DNA of 64,000 nucleotides, taken from Heterohyrax brucei (Eukaryota > Chordata > Mammalia > Hyracoidea > Procaviidae). The stretch is taken from NCBI GenBank assembly GCA_028571685.1, contig CM053144.1, positions 94,704,171 to 94,768,170 of the forward strand, read 5' to 3'. This document shows, in pieces, positions 1 to 10,832 of this stretch; position 1 is the first letter of the stretch, and the number at the start of each line of letters is the position of its first letter. The notes below the pieces were generated by a model. The model had not been told where the DNA came from, ran no database searches, and saw only the letters and a program-made list of their open reading frames with translations. Both the position numbers and the translations under genes were made by a program.

Positions 1-689
1 AATCTATCAATTTATGGTTTGACTAGAAAAGCTGTTGAATATGTTTGGCTAACCTGAGAGAGATAAAATGATGTGAGTTAGGGAAAAATGAAATGAATAT
101 TTGCTAGTGGCTTTCTGTAATAGAAAAATATACCTGATTTTATGTATCTATAGTCCAAAAGATGCTAGCCAATTAAATGTCAGATTTGTTGTGCTATCGT
201 TGTTTATTATAGTGAAAAGGGAACAAAAGTATCTAAGGCCAAGAAAAAAACTAAATATTATGCAGATAACATCAACGCGGAAACAGCAATTTTGTATTAC
301 TTAAAATTATGCTATAAGCAGGCAAGAATCTTTTACAGAAAATAGTATTAAATCCAGTCATCTGCAAAGAATTCAAGAATTGTTTTCAAATGTCTGTTTT
401 GTTCTACAAAATAGCTATAAAACAAAAATACACAGCTCTTCCAGCCAGCTCTCACAGACTTCCAGCCTAGTATAGACACCCTGCAAAGTTCAGCACTGCC
501 ATAGGTCATGGCTTTCTTGTAGTCTTTCAAAGAAAGAAAGAGAACAACAGTACCCCTTTTTCTTCCTCGTCCTTCATTTAAATTTTTCCTTCACCATTAA
601 GGTTTTTTTTTCTTTTTTTTTTGGTTGTTTTAGTTGTCTTTAATTGAGTCAAGTAAAATTTGAACACCTGCTCTGAAGAAAGCACTTTG
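1..689. other. AT-rich sequence, no gene recognised
   Basis: AT-rich non-coding DNA with short chance ORFs of 60-67 codons only. A T-rich run lies near 602-622. I recognise no repeat family or exon here. Confidence 0.5.
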
Positions 690-1480
690 AGCCTTCAAAC
701 ACTTAGTAGCTTAAAACAATAATCACTTCATTTTCTCTCATGGTTCCTATGGATCAGTAATTCAGGACGAGTTTGGGTGGAAAGTTCTGACGCAATGTCT
801 CATGTGGATTCAGTCAAATGCTGGCTAGTGCTGGGACAGCTATAGCTGGCTAGATATCTATCTCTTTTCATTAGTCTCAAAGTTTCTCCATGTGGTCTCT
901 CCATGTAGAGTAGTTTGGGATTTCCCACAGCATGATGTCCTCAGGGCTATTTAGGGTCCAGTGGCATTGCTGCATAACAAACTACCTTAAAACATAGTGG
1001 CTTAAAACAGTAAAAATCATTTGTGCATCTGAAATTTGGACAAGACTACCCATGGTGTCTGCTGAGGTCACTCAGCTAAGGACTGGAAGGTTCCCTTTGT
1101 ACATGGTTCAGTCTGTTGGCTGGGAGCTCTGCAGGGGTTACGGTGTGGGGCCTGAGTAACTCTGCATGTTGTTTCCTTCAAAGGCTTTATGGGCTTCTTC
1201 ACGTTATGGTGTCTGGATTCCGAGAATGAGTGTCCCGTGAAAGCCACAAAATTTTTATGGCATTGTTTTTGTCGTTGTTTTTCTGGTCTTGGAAATGATG
1301 TAGCATCACTAATGTCACAAAAATTCTGTTGATTTTGAAGCAAAATATACACACATGAAAATATGAGAAGAAAGTAGCAGGTTCCACCTCTCTGTGGGAG
1401 GGTGTCAGATTCCTAGGAGGCGGTGAGAGAGAGGAAATTCTGTTCAGGATTTCTTTGGAAAATACAGTCTACCATACCAG
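690..1480 (+). repeat. Old interspersed repeat, two partial copies, family unassigned
   Basis: Two stretches, about 690-955 and 960-1480, both contain a block like TAGTGGCTTAAAACA. The second has the fuller start AACAAACTACCTTAAAACA. This wording is familiar from an old repeat present in many placental mammals, but I could not name the family reliably. The copies are diverged and have no long ORF. The 94- and 62-codon ORFs on the opposite strand show no known domain. Confidence 0.5.
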
Positions 1481-1693
1481 ACCCCTAAGAACTGGAAAAC
1501 CTAATGTGAACTCTCCAGAACTGGATGTGTTTCAGAATTCAGATTGTTTCAGCTTTTATAAAGATACCGCCGTAAATACACTGCTTCATACGTAATATTC
1601 TAGTAGCTGAGGGAAGTAGCAATAATCAAGAGCATTAACTTAACTCCAGGACAATGTATGATACCGAAAAAACAAAACAAAACAAAAATCCAG

Positions 1694-2232
1694 TGCCATT
1701 ATTAATTGTATCCCCCAAACATGTGTGTAGCAATTGGCTGGGTCCTGATTCCCACTGTGGTATGGTTGTCTCCCGTTTTGTGATTCTCCTATGTTGTAAA
1801 TCCTCATCTCTGCTGGTGGCTAATAGGGCAAGAGGATTAGGGTTGGACTGTAACACCCTTCTTAAGGTCACCTCCCTGATCCAGTGTGAAAGGAGTTTCC
1901 CTGGGGTGTGGTTTCACATTTATCCTACACAAGATAAGAGGACAGAGAAGCAAGCAGAGAAGTGGGGACCTCATACCATCAAGAAAGCAGTGCCGGAAGC
2001 AGAACAAGTCCTTCAGACCTGAGGTTCCTGTGCTGTCATGCTCCCAGACCAAAGGAAGACTGAAGCAAACCAAGAACCTTCCTCCAGAGCTGATGGAGAG
2101 AGAAAGCCTTCCACTGGAGCCAGCACCCAGAATTTGGACTTGTACCTTGCTGGACTGAGAGAATAAATTTTTCTTTGCTGGACCCACCCACCTGTGTTAT
2201 TTCTGTTACAGCAGCACTACATGACCAGAACA
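1694..2232 (+). mobile_element. Solo LTR, MaLR-type (ERVL-related)
   Basis: This is one of several copies of a ~450-520 bp LTR family in the window. It has the family's diagnostic blocks: AATTGTATCCCCCAAA near the start, TTGTAAATCCT, CTCATACCATCAAGAAAGCA, and an AATAAA at about 2162 followed by TTTCTTTGCTGGACC and an ending like ATGACCAGAACA. The first bases are degraded, so the 5' edge is uncertain. It belongs to the subgroup that reads AAGAGGATTAGGGT-like in the middle, as do the copies at 14846 and 62597. No internal region remains, so it is probably a product of LTR-LTR recombination. Confidence 0.7.
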
Positions 2233-2385
2233 CACTCTATAGGACAGAGTAAAACTGCCCAAAGGGTTTCCAAGGCTGAACTCTTTATGGAAGCAGGTTG
2301 CCACTTCTTTCTTCAGGGAGTGGGTTCAAACCACCGACTTTCTAGTTAGCCATGGAGTGCTTTAACCACTGCACCACCCACTATA
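2233..2385 (-). mobile_element. AfroSINE fragment, antisense
   Basis: Antisense SINE body starting at CTCTATAGGACAGAGTA and ending at the tRNA-like head (TTTAACCACTGCACCACCCA). It directly abuts the LTR end. An A-rich piece AAAAATCCAGTGCCATT just before the LTR resembles the missing SINE tail, so the LTR may have landed in this SINE. Confidence 0.75.
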
Positions 2386-2654
2386 TGAACAGTCACCTTG
2401 AATGAAGTAAAAGTCATTACAAGTAACTTCACGTTGCCTTATATCGTCTCCTGCCACAGATGAGCTTCTCACATAGTAAACAACAACAACAAAAAACTCT
2501 CGATGCATTCAGAGCGTTGTGGCTTGGGATTTGCAAACAAGGATTATATAACAATAGTTATAAAATTATTTCATAAACAAATATCTTGATGCTTTCTCAC
2601 AGATAGATACATCTTTAGAAACTGTATATATTTCTTAATTCTTTAATTCTATTT
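2386..2654. other. Unassigned AT-rich spacer
   Basis: No repeat or gene recognised. It ends at the left target duplication of the L1. Confidence 0.4.
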
Positions 2655-2668
2655 GTCATAATTTTTTT
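2655..2668. repeat. L1 target-site duplication, left copy
   Basis: GTCATAATTTTTTT is repeated exactly at 9861-9874. Read on the L1 strand the target is TT/AAAAAAATTATGAC, which fits the L1 endonuclease preference TT/AAAA. The duplication merges with the short A-tail of the element. Confidence 0.85.
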
Positions 2669-3650
2669 TTTAACATAACTCAGTGAAAACGTACATTCAC
2701 ATATAAATTTACATACCCACCTATATGCAGCTTCCACTGCTCTCCCTGTCCGGTGACTGCACACTGTTCCTCTCTGCTCCATACATGTCTCATCCTCCCA
2801 ACAGCCTCCTTTCCCCTCCCCTCCGTCCACTCCCCTTCCTCCAGCCAGAGGTCAGCAAAATGATATCCTATAGATGTATAGAACCATAAAGTGCTTCCAA
2901 TATATGGTCGCTCTGCATTGCCAAGTCCAATCCATTCCTGTCCGAAGAGTGGACCTTTGTTATAATTTATGGGAAAGGGCAGCATCAGGGCTGGGGGCCA
3001 TGCTCTCAGAGGAACCCCAAAACCGCTGTACCATCAGTTGAGGTCTTTTAGTGGAGATCTCATGATGCACCCCTTTTTATTTCTGTGTTGCCAGTGAGAC
3101 TCCTCTCTGTGAGCTCCATCGTGGCTATCGCTGGTGGTGGCCGGGCACCATCTGGTTCTTCCGCTCCCAAGTCGATGTAGGCACCCACTCTTGTGGGTCT
3201 CTCTGTCTTCTCGGTTGTCTTTACCACATGTCATTTTGGTCCTCGGTGAGCATCCGTTCCTGCTGAGTTGGGACCATTTGCTGTGTCCTCGGATGGCAGC
3301 TTGGCAGCTTTTAAGACCCCAGACGCCACTCACCAATGTGGGGTGCAGAGAGCTCTCTTAGCAAAACTCTAGTTGTGCCAATTGGCCTGGAATTCGCCTA
3401 AGAGCATGGTCCCCCGCCCCCCGCCCCAGCTTCTCTATCCTTGCAGTATTGAGTTAAGATGGAAGGAGTACTCAAGTTATGCTGAAGTCCACTTAATGTT
3501 GTTCTTGTTTCTAATGTGTGCTATCACCGCTTTCTCCCAACTAGATTTCTAGTAACTATCTAAACTAAACCCTCCCCCCCTCACCCTCCCACCCTCCCCT
3601 TCCTTGCAGCTGTCAAAGAGTCTTCTATACACAAGTCTGTTTTTGAGATC
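2669..3650 (-). other. L1 3' UTR with G-rich tracts
   Basis: The L1-sense strand carries two G-rich tracts, opposite the C-rich plus-strand stretches at 3411-3428 and 3569-3602. Each has at least three runs of three or more Gs. G-rich tracts in the 3' UTR are a known L1 feature and can form quadruplexes. The block GTGGCGTCTGGGGTCTTAAA also occurs in the afrotherian L1 3' UTR type that I recognise in the element at 60-61.8 kb. Confidence 0.8.
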
Positions 3651-6600
3651 CTATCGTAGAGGTCTCATACAGTATTTGTCCCTTTGTCGCTGACTACTTT
3701 GACTCAACATAATGTCTTCCAGTTGAAACCAGGTTAGGAGATGTTTCCTGGAATCAACGTTATCCTTTATCATTGCGTAGTGCTCCATTGAGTATATGTA
3801 CCATAGTTTACCTATCCATTCTTCTATTGTTGGGCATCTGGATTGATTCCATCTTTTTGCTATCGTGGACTGCGCTGCGGTAAACATTCTGGTGCATGTG
3901 TTCGTTGGTGTGAAAGGCCTTGATTCTGTAGGATATATTCCAACTAGTGGAATGACTGAGTCAAATGGTATATCGATATCCGTTTTTTTAAGGAAGCACC
4001 AGATTGCCTTCCAAAGAGGCTGGACCATTTTCCAACCCCACCAACAGTGTAGGAGGGTTCCACTTTCTCCACAGCCTCTCCAGCATTTGTTGTTTTGTGT
4101 CTTCTGGATCATGGCCAATCTTGTTGGGGTGAGATGGTATGTCACTGTTGTCTTGATTTGAATTTCTTTAATAACTAAAGATCATGAACATGTCCGCATG
4201 TGTTTTTTGGCTGCCTGGATCTCCTCTTTAGTGAAGTATCTGTCCATCTCCTTTGCCCATCGCTTAATTGGATGGTTTATCTTCTTCTTATTGATATTTT
4301 GTAGTACCTTATAGATTATGGAGATCAGGCGTCGGTCTGACATAGAGTTGCCAAATATTTTTTCCCATTCTGTGGGTGTTCTTTTAATTCTATTAATAAA
4401 GTCTTTGGATGAGCAAAAGTGTTTGATTCTTAATAGTTTCCATTTATCTATTTTCTCTTGTTGACTGAGGTTTCTTTGACAGATTTTGGAGTCTGTCCAC
4501 ATTGTGTATTAAAACTTCCGTTGTTGTTCCTACCTTTTCTTGGATGAGCTTTATCGTTTTAGGTTTGATATTTAGTTCTTTTATCCAGTTGGAGTCGGTT
4601 TTTGTATAAGGTGTAAGATATGGATCTTGTTTCAGTTTCTTGCAGATGGATATCCAATTTTGCCAGCACCGTTTGTTGAAGATACTGTTTTTACCCCAGT
4701 TTAATGTCTTAGGGCCTTTGTTGAATATCAGCTGTTCATAGGGAGATGGTATCATCTCTGGGGTCTCAATTCTGTTCCATTGATGCATCTGTCTGTTCTT
4801 GTACCAGTACCAGGCTGTTTTGACCACTGTGGCAGTGTAGTATGTTCTAAGGTCAGGTAATGAGAGGCCTCCCAGTGTGTTCTTCTTCTTTAGGAGTACC
4901 TTACTTATCCAGGGCTTCTTCCCTCTCCAGACAAAATTGGTGATTTGTTTCTCCATCTCATTAAAAAATGATGCTGGAACTTGTATTGGGATTGCATTAT
5001 ATAAATAAATTGCTTTGGGTAAAATAGACATTTTCACAATGTTAAGTCTTCCTATCCACAAGCAGGGTAGGTTTTTCCATTTATCTAAGTCTCTCTTAGT
5101 TTCTTGTAGTAAGGGCTTGTAGTTCTCTTTGTAAAGGTCTGTTGTTTCTCTGGTTAGATTAATTCCTAGGTACTTTATCTTCTTAGGGGCTATCGTAAAT
5201 GGTATTGATTTGATAATTTCCTCCTTAACAGTCTGGTTGTTGGTATAAAGGAATCCTACTGATTTACTTATGTTTATCTTGTATCCTGAGACTTTGCTGA
5301 ACTCTTCTATCAGTTTGAATAGTTTACTCATAGATTCCTTGGGGTTCTCTGCATCTACAATCATATCATCTGTGAACAAGGAGATTTTTAACTTCCTCTT
5401 TGCCGATGCAGATGCCCTTTATTTCTTCGTCTTATCTAATTGCTCTGGTTAGAACTTCTAGCACAGTGTTGAATAGGAGAGGTGACAGTGGGCATCCTTG
5501 TCTAGTTCCTGATCTCAAGGGAAAGTCTTTCAGTCTCTCTCCATTCAGGATGATGTGGGCAATTGGCTTTGTATAAATGGCCCTTATTGTGTTGAGGAAT
5601 TTGCCGTCTATGCCCATTTTGCTAAGAGTTTTTAGCATGAATGGGTGTTGGACTTTATCAAATGTCTTTTCGGCATCAATGGACAAAATCAGGTGATCTT
5701 TGTCTTTTGTGTTATTTATGTGGTTAATCACCTTAATTGTTTTCCTGATGTTGAACCAGCCTTGCATCCCTGGTATGAATCCCACTTGGTCATGATGGAT
5801 TATTTTCTTGATATGTTGTTGTATTATGTTAGCAAGAATTTTGTTGAAGATTTTTGCATCTAGGTTCACGAGTGATATCGGTCTGTAGTTCTCTGTCTTT
5901 GTTGGATCTTTCCCAGCTTAGGTATCAGGGTTATGCTGGCTTCATAGAGTGAGTTTGGGAGTACTCCATCCCTTTCTATACTATGAAATAGTCTCAGTAG
6001 TATTGGGGATAACTCTTCTCTAAATGCTTGGTAGAATTCTGCCGTGAAGGCATCTGGGCCCAGACTTTTTTTGGTTGGCAGTGTTTTGATGACCTTTTCA
6101 ATCTCTTCCTTTGTGATGCGTTTATTAAGTTGTTCTGCTTCACGTTGTGATAATTTGGGTAGGTGGTATGAGTCAAGGAATTGGTCCATTTCCCCTAGGT
6201 TTTCAAATTTGTTAGAGTACAGTCTTTAATAGTATTCTGTTATGATATTTTTTGATTTCTGTTGCATCTGTGGTGACAACTCCCCTCTCATTTCTAATTT
6301 GGGTTATTTGTTTCCTTTCCTGTTTTTCTTTAAGAAGTTTAGCCAGTGGTTTATCAATTTTGTTGATCTTTTCAAAAAACCAGCTTTTGGTCTTTTCAAT
6401 TTTTTCAATTGTTTTTTTATTCTCTAATTCATTTAGCTCTGCTCTGATCTTTATGATGTCATTTCTTCCGGTGCCCGAGTTGTTCCTCTGTTGTTCCCTT
6501 TCTACTTGTTCAAGCTGTAGAGTTAGTTCCCTGATTTGGTTTCTTTCTTCCTTCCAGATGTGTGCATTTATGGAGATAAACAGACCTCTGAGCACTGCTT

Positions 6601-7474
6601 TGGCTGTATCCCATAGGTTCTGGTTGGAAGTGTTTTCATTCTCATTGGAATCCATGAATTTCTTTAATTCATCCTTGATTTCCTATATAACCCATGTTTT
6701 TTTGAGCAAGATGTTGTTCAGTTTCCAAGAGTTCCACTTTCTATCTCTGTTTTTTCTGCTATTGATTTCAACTTTGATGGCTTTATGATCTGAGAAGATG
6801 CTTTGCAGTAATTCAATGGTATGGATTTTGTTGAGCATTGCATTATGGCCTATCACGAGGTCAATTCTGGAGAATGTTCCATGTGCACTGGAGAGGAAGG
6901 TGTAGTTGTCTGCTGATGGGTGGAAAGTTCTGTGTATATCAATGAGGTTTAGTTGGTTAATTGTGTCAATGAGGTCTTCTGTATCTTTACTGAGCTTTTT
7001 TCTAAATGATCTGTCTAGTGATGAGAGTGGAGTATTAAAGTCTCCCACTATTATTGTGGAGTCATCTAACTCTCTTTTGAGCATAGTCAGTGTTTCTTCG
7101 ACATATTTAGGTGCTCTGACATTGGGTGGATAAATATTTACTATAGTTAAGTCTTGCTTGTGTACTGAACCTTTCAGCAATAAATAGTGTCCATCTTTGT
7201 CCATGATAGTGGATTTGACATTACAATTGATTTTGTCTGAGATTAGAATTGCCACCCCTGCTCTTCTTTGTTCATTGTTAGCTTGATATATATTCTTCCA
7301 TCCTTTAATTTTCAGTTTGTTCCTGTCTTTAGGTCTCAAGTGAGTTTCTTGTAGACAACATATGGATGGGTCGTGTCTTTTGATCCAAGATGACACTCGG
7401 TGTCTCTTTACTGGAGCATTCAGTCCATTCACATTCAATGTAATTATTGATAGGTATGTGTTCACTGCTACCAT
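3651..7474 (-). pseudogene. L1 ORF2 (endonuclease-reverse transcriptase), degraded
   Basis: ATG at 7474. The N-terminal apurinic-type endonuclease (to ~6683) keeps its signature motifs: LNVNGLN, LQETHL, GDFNTPL, RIDLVIG and SDHKAI. An in-frame TAG at 6683-6685 ends the first block. Frameshifts follow near 6220-6240, 5905-5925, 5385 and 4450-4500, with in-frame stops at 5432 (TAA) and 4182 (TGA). The reverse transcriptase is spread over 6189-4444: [10 protein letters not shown] (motif A), [12 protein letters not shown] (motif B), and motif C, which reads FTDD where L1 usually has FADD. The C-terminal Cys motif reads [18 protein letters not shown]; the last expected Cys is Trp. The protein would nick DNA and copy L1 RNA by target-primed reverse transcription. 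It is clearly non-functional. Confidence 0.93.
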
Positions 7475-7896
7475 TGTGATATGTTTATTTTTATGCTGAT
7501 GTTTTCTCTGTTGTTCTTATTAGTCTGTTCTGGGACATTCTTTTTTGTGAGTTGATTTTTCACCTTTTTCAGAGCTGGTTTTATAGTTGTTGAGATTCAT
7601 GTGTTAGATTTCTTGAAACGGTATGATACATCTTTGTTGTGCTTTACAGCTGCCCCTATGAACCCCCTTAATAAACTATTTTTAAACCCAATTTTAATTA
7701 CTACCAGTCTTGTCATCTTCCTCTTCATCTGGAAGGACTATAACGACTGTAGTACATCCCTCTTTTTATTATGATGACATCATAGTTTTCATGATGATCA
7801 CTGGATTGCTTCTTTCCAAATCAAAGCTGTGATTTACTTTGGAGCCTTCCCTAAATGAGTAGAGTATTGAGTAGTGTGTCATTCTAAAATATAAAG
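7475..7896 (-). other. L1 inter-ORF spacer
   Basis: About 420 bp between the original ORF1 stop (TAA at 7897-7899) and the ORF2 ATG at 7474. This is longer than the short spacer of human L1. No extra ORF was seen. Confidence 0.7.
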
Positions 7897-8856
7897 TTAG
7901 TGGTTTCGTTCTTCTAAGCCAAAGCCAAGAACTTCTTTCAGTATTTCTTGTAGTTTGGGTTTGGTTTTTACAAAGTCTCTGAGTTTCTATTTATCCGGGA
8001 ATTTCTTAATTTCATTTTGGTATTTGAAAGATAGTTTCGCAGGATATATAATTCTTGGTTGGAAGTTCTTCTCCTTCAAGACTTTGAATGTGTCGTGCCA
8101 CTGTCTCCGTGCCAGCATGGTTTCTGCTGAGAAATCTGACGAGAGCCTACAGGGTTTCCCTCTGAATGTTAGCTTTGCCTTGAGTCTTGGTGCCTTTAAG
8201 AGTTGCTGCTTATGTTCCATTTTGTTAAGCTTGATTATAATATGTCTTGGAGTCTTTCTTTTGAGATCTATATTGGGTGGTGTACGATATGCATCTGAGA
8301 TGTCTATATTCTCTTCCTTCATGATTTCTGGGAAGTTTTCTTTCAGCAGCTCAGCAACAATACTCTCTGTGTTCTCAGATGTCTCACCCTGTTCAGGGAC
8401 TCCAATTAATCGAAGGTTGTTCCTCTTAATAGAGTCCCACATGCTTCTTAATGTTTCTTCATTTTTCTTGTTTCTTTTTTCTGATTTCTGCTCATAGATG
8501 CTGGCATCAGTAGCTCTGTCTCCCAAGTCAGAAATTCTTTTTTCCATTTGTTCCATTCTGTTTTCTTGGCTTTGCATGGAAGTTCCTATGTCTTTGATTT
8601 TCTTCTTGATCTGTTGGATTTCAGAGTACTGGTGTTCCATCAGATCAAACAACTTGCTTAATTTTTCGTTTTGTTCTGCTGCATTCTGTATAAAGTCTAG
8701 AAGGGCTCTGTATATAATCAATTTGTATTCACTTCCTGATGCTGTCATAAAAGTTTCTTCATCTGGAAAACTCCTTGGTTGCTTTGTTTGGGAGTCTTCT
8801 GAAGCCATGAGTGATTGCTTGTATGCCACAATTGTCTGTTGCTTTTTGGGTCCCAT
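7897..8856 (-). pseudogene. L1 ORF1 (RNA-binding protein), one premature stop
   Basis: Begins ATG GGA CCC at 8856. The reading frame is open for 289 codons, then a single TAG at 7987-7989. Beyond it the same frame continues through KLRDFVKTKPKLQEILKE to a natural TAA at 7897, so the ancestral product was about 319 residues. Roughly residues 45-115 are rich in Glu, Lys, Gln and hydrophobics in a coiled-coil pattern (KKKIKDIG, QMEKRISDLGDRATD), as needed for ORF1p trimers. An RRM-like segment follows (NNLRLIGVPE), then a C-terminal domain with ISDAYRTP and PRHIIIKL. ORF1p coats L1 RNA as a trimer in cytoplasmic particles. It is far better preserved than ORF2 of the same element. Confidence 0.93.
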
Positions 8857-9860
8857 GTGAGTATATAGAGGCTGGAAGAGGTACTGTGAGGATGGTTTGC
8901 AAATGTTTCTCTAGGCTGTCTTCAAATGTAAACCAAAAGGTATCTGACCAGTTCACAAGTCAGTTAGGTTTTCAGGTGTAGAGGTCCCTCTTCTCATCTG
9001 ACAAAGTAAGCGCCACTATATCCAACCCCAGATGATAACAAACTAGATCAGAATACAGCAATGCTACTGCCCTGTTGGCCTCTGCTTACAGGGCCTAGCC
9101 TTATCCAACACTGCGTCGAGTACTGGTTTTGTGATAGGAAAGCGCTCTCCTGTAGGCAGGCTCTGGCTCCCAAGCTAAGAATTAGGGCCAGCTGCAGCCA
9201 CCATATCCAAGATGGCGTCCTCCACACAGGCAGCAGACAGCAGGGCTAAAGGCGCCGAGAGGTAGTGATTCCCCTGCTTCTGTTGCAGGGCCTCCAACGT
9301 AGGCAGCACTGTGCAAAATCACTACTTTTCTGTCAGAGAAGAGCTATCCCGTTTGCAGGCACTGGCTCCCAGTCTAAGAACGAGGTCCCTCTAAAATCTC
9401 AGTACCAACATTGTGTCCCGCATACTGGCCACAAAGCTCCGCACAAATTGCGCTGAGGCAGCTACAAAACGAAAGGCTCAAAATGGCTAGATTAACAGAG
9501 TTCCGAGCTTGGCTCTCAGAATATGGGAATTTCGCTTGCCTATCCCCTCAGCAGCGTGTCTGAGTCCAGCTGCCAGGCAAGACTCAGCTCCGCTCGCCAG
9601 CCAAGACAGAGGAAAAAGAAAGTCAAACTGGTGCTTTTACCTTCCATCCGTGAGATCCGGGGCTAGCCAGGAGCAGGAGTCAGCGAAAGAGAGGCGGTTT
9701 TTCGCTGAGTGGTATGAAGTCTCAATTAACAGCTCTGTGCCGTGTCCTGAGGCTGATTAGGTGATCAGAAGGCTCTGTTTGATTGTCAATTCAGGTCTTG
9801 GTTTCCAGAGGGATAGAAGGAGATGTGTGCTTAGTCCACCATCTTGACTCCACCCCCCAA
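8857..9860 (-). promoter_or_regulatory. L1 5' UTR / internal promoter with two tandem monomers
   Basis: About 1 kb, more CpG-rich than the flanks. The transcript start side holds GGAGTCAAGATGG (complement of 9841-9853), a YY1-like site as in other L1 promoters. Two diverged monomers of about 200 bp occur at roughly 9080-9280 and 9280-9440; matching landmarks are GGCTCTGGCTCCC at 9159 and GGCACTGGCTCCC at 9359. A second YY1-like core, AAGATGGCG at 9209-9217, faces the plus strand. Promoter activity is inferred by analogy. Confidence 0.7.
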
Positions 9861-9874
9861 GTCATAATTTTTTT
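9861..9874. repeat. L1 target-site duplication, right copy
   Basis: Exact copy of 2655-2668 at the 5' end of the L1. Confidence 0.85.
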
Positions 9875-10782
9875 AATGTTAAGTCATTGTTTGTAATTGT
9901 TACATTTTAATACCACAAATTGAAAGCAGGATATTAATTGAACATCTCAAGATTCTGAGGGGGGGGAAAATCTCCAAAACAATGTTGACAATCACCAGAA
10001 AAAGCATCTTCTATCCATAAATAATAAAGAATATGAAGAAAAGACAACAGTGTCAGAGAAAAATGAGGCTCTTCTACCAGTGTCAGTTCGAAGGGACTAT
10101 TTGGTAACAACAATGCATGTTTGAGGACTGCTGAAATAATTTGCTGTTGGCCATGCTGCAAAATCATCGCTTCTTCATTGTTTAACATCTTAAATATACT
10201 TGATAATAAGATTTTGACAGTTCAAATTGAATACTAATTAAACATTTGGATGAAATTTTATTTTTCTTTTATTACCCCAAAGGGTTATTCTACGATAGTG
10301 ACATTCCATCTGAGCGTCAGCTTTGTCTAGGCATTGATTTTCACACACAGCCCTTCAGCATCTGGCCAAAATGTGTATTTTGTCACTTCTTTAAATAGTT
10401 TGTTTGTAAAAGTGTTACTCCTTTGTTAGAAAAAAAATTGACTGCAAAAATAAGAATGGGTTCAATATATTATTTCTTGAATATTTTTTGTTTTTTGAAA
10501 GAAATGCGTCATAGTACCCATTTTACAGTCAACTTTTACTTAGGTAATAAGGCAGATAACAGAATCATTAAATTTTGAAGTCTTGAATAATTTTACTTAC
10601 TTTATCCAAATCTCACATATTATATGAGGCAAACAAGGCCCAGGTGAGCTAGCTCATTTGCTTAACCAAATTTCTATCAGCATTGTAGATCTTTTTTCCA
10701 CTGCCTTTTCCTAAATACACTCATTTAAAATAAACCAGAGGAACCCCTTGGCTATAAAATATAATAGATTTTATGTTTGACT
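9875..10782. other. AT-rich sequence, no gene recognised
   Basis: No repeat family identified. A G7 run at 9960-9966 is the only compositional feature. One 84-codon minus-strand ORF at 9934-10188 has no known domain. Confidence 0.4.
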
Positions 10783-10832
10783 GGTCGCCATGAGTCGGAT
10801 CCGACTCGACGGCACTTGGCTTGGCTGGCTGG
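10783..10832 (+). mobile_element. Tail-only mini-SINE, sense
   Basis: Fifty bases that consist of only the AfroSINE/RTE-type tail: GGTCGCCATGAGTCGGATCC, then GACTCGACGGCACTTGGC, then TTGGC-type repeats (TTGGCTGGCTGG). It is the best preserved of four such pieces, with all CpGs intact. No clear flanking duplication was seen. Confidence 0.7.

Larger units (their letters stand above)
2669..9860 (-). mobile_element. Full-length L1 retrotransposon, inactive
   Basis: A complete ~7.19 kb LINE-1 on the minus strand: 5' UTR (9860-8857), ORF1 (8856-7897), a ~420 bp inter-ORF spacer, ORF2 (7474-3651) and a ~980 bp 3' UTR. The 5' end begins with a run of Gs and GGAGTCAAGATGG, resembling the YY1-type start of other mammalian L1s. 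Identical 14-bp duplications flank it, so this is an original insertion and not a rearranged piece. ORF1 has one premature stop; ORF2 has at least three stops and four frameshifts. It cannot move on its own. Only a few A residues of tail remain, which suggests some age. The family assignment comes from protein motifs in both ORFs. Confidence 0.95.

Noticed and set aside
1680-2385. LTR inserted exactly in a SINE
   Set aside because: The A-rich ATCCAGTGCCATT before the LTR could be the SINE tail or the LTR start itself, and no target duplication is visible, so it is only mentioned as a possibility.
6252-6788. 178-codon plus-strand ORF, and others up to 180 codons at 7955-8497
   Set aside because: These are antisense shadows of L1 ORF2 and ORF1; their composition (Phe, Ser, Leu, Ile-rich) is typical of antisense coding frames.
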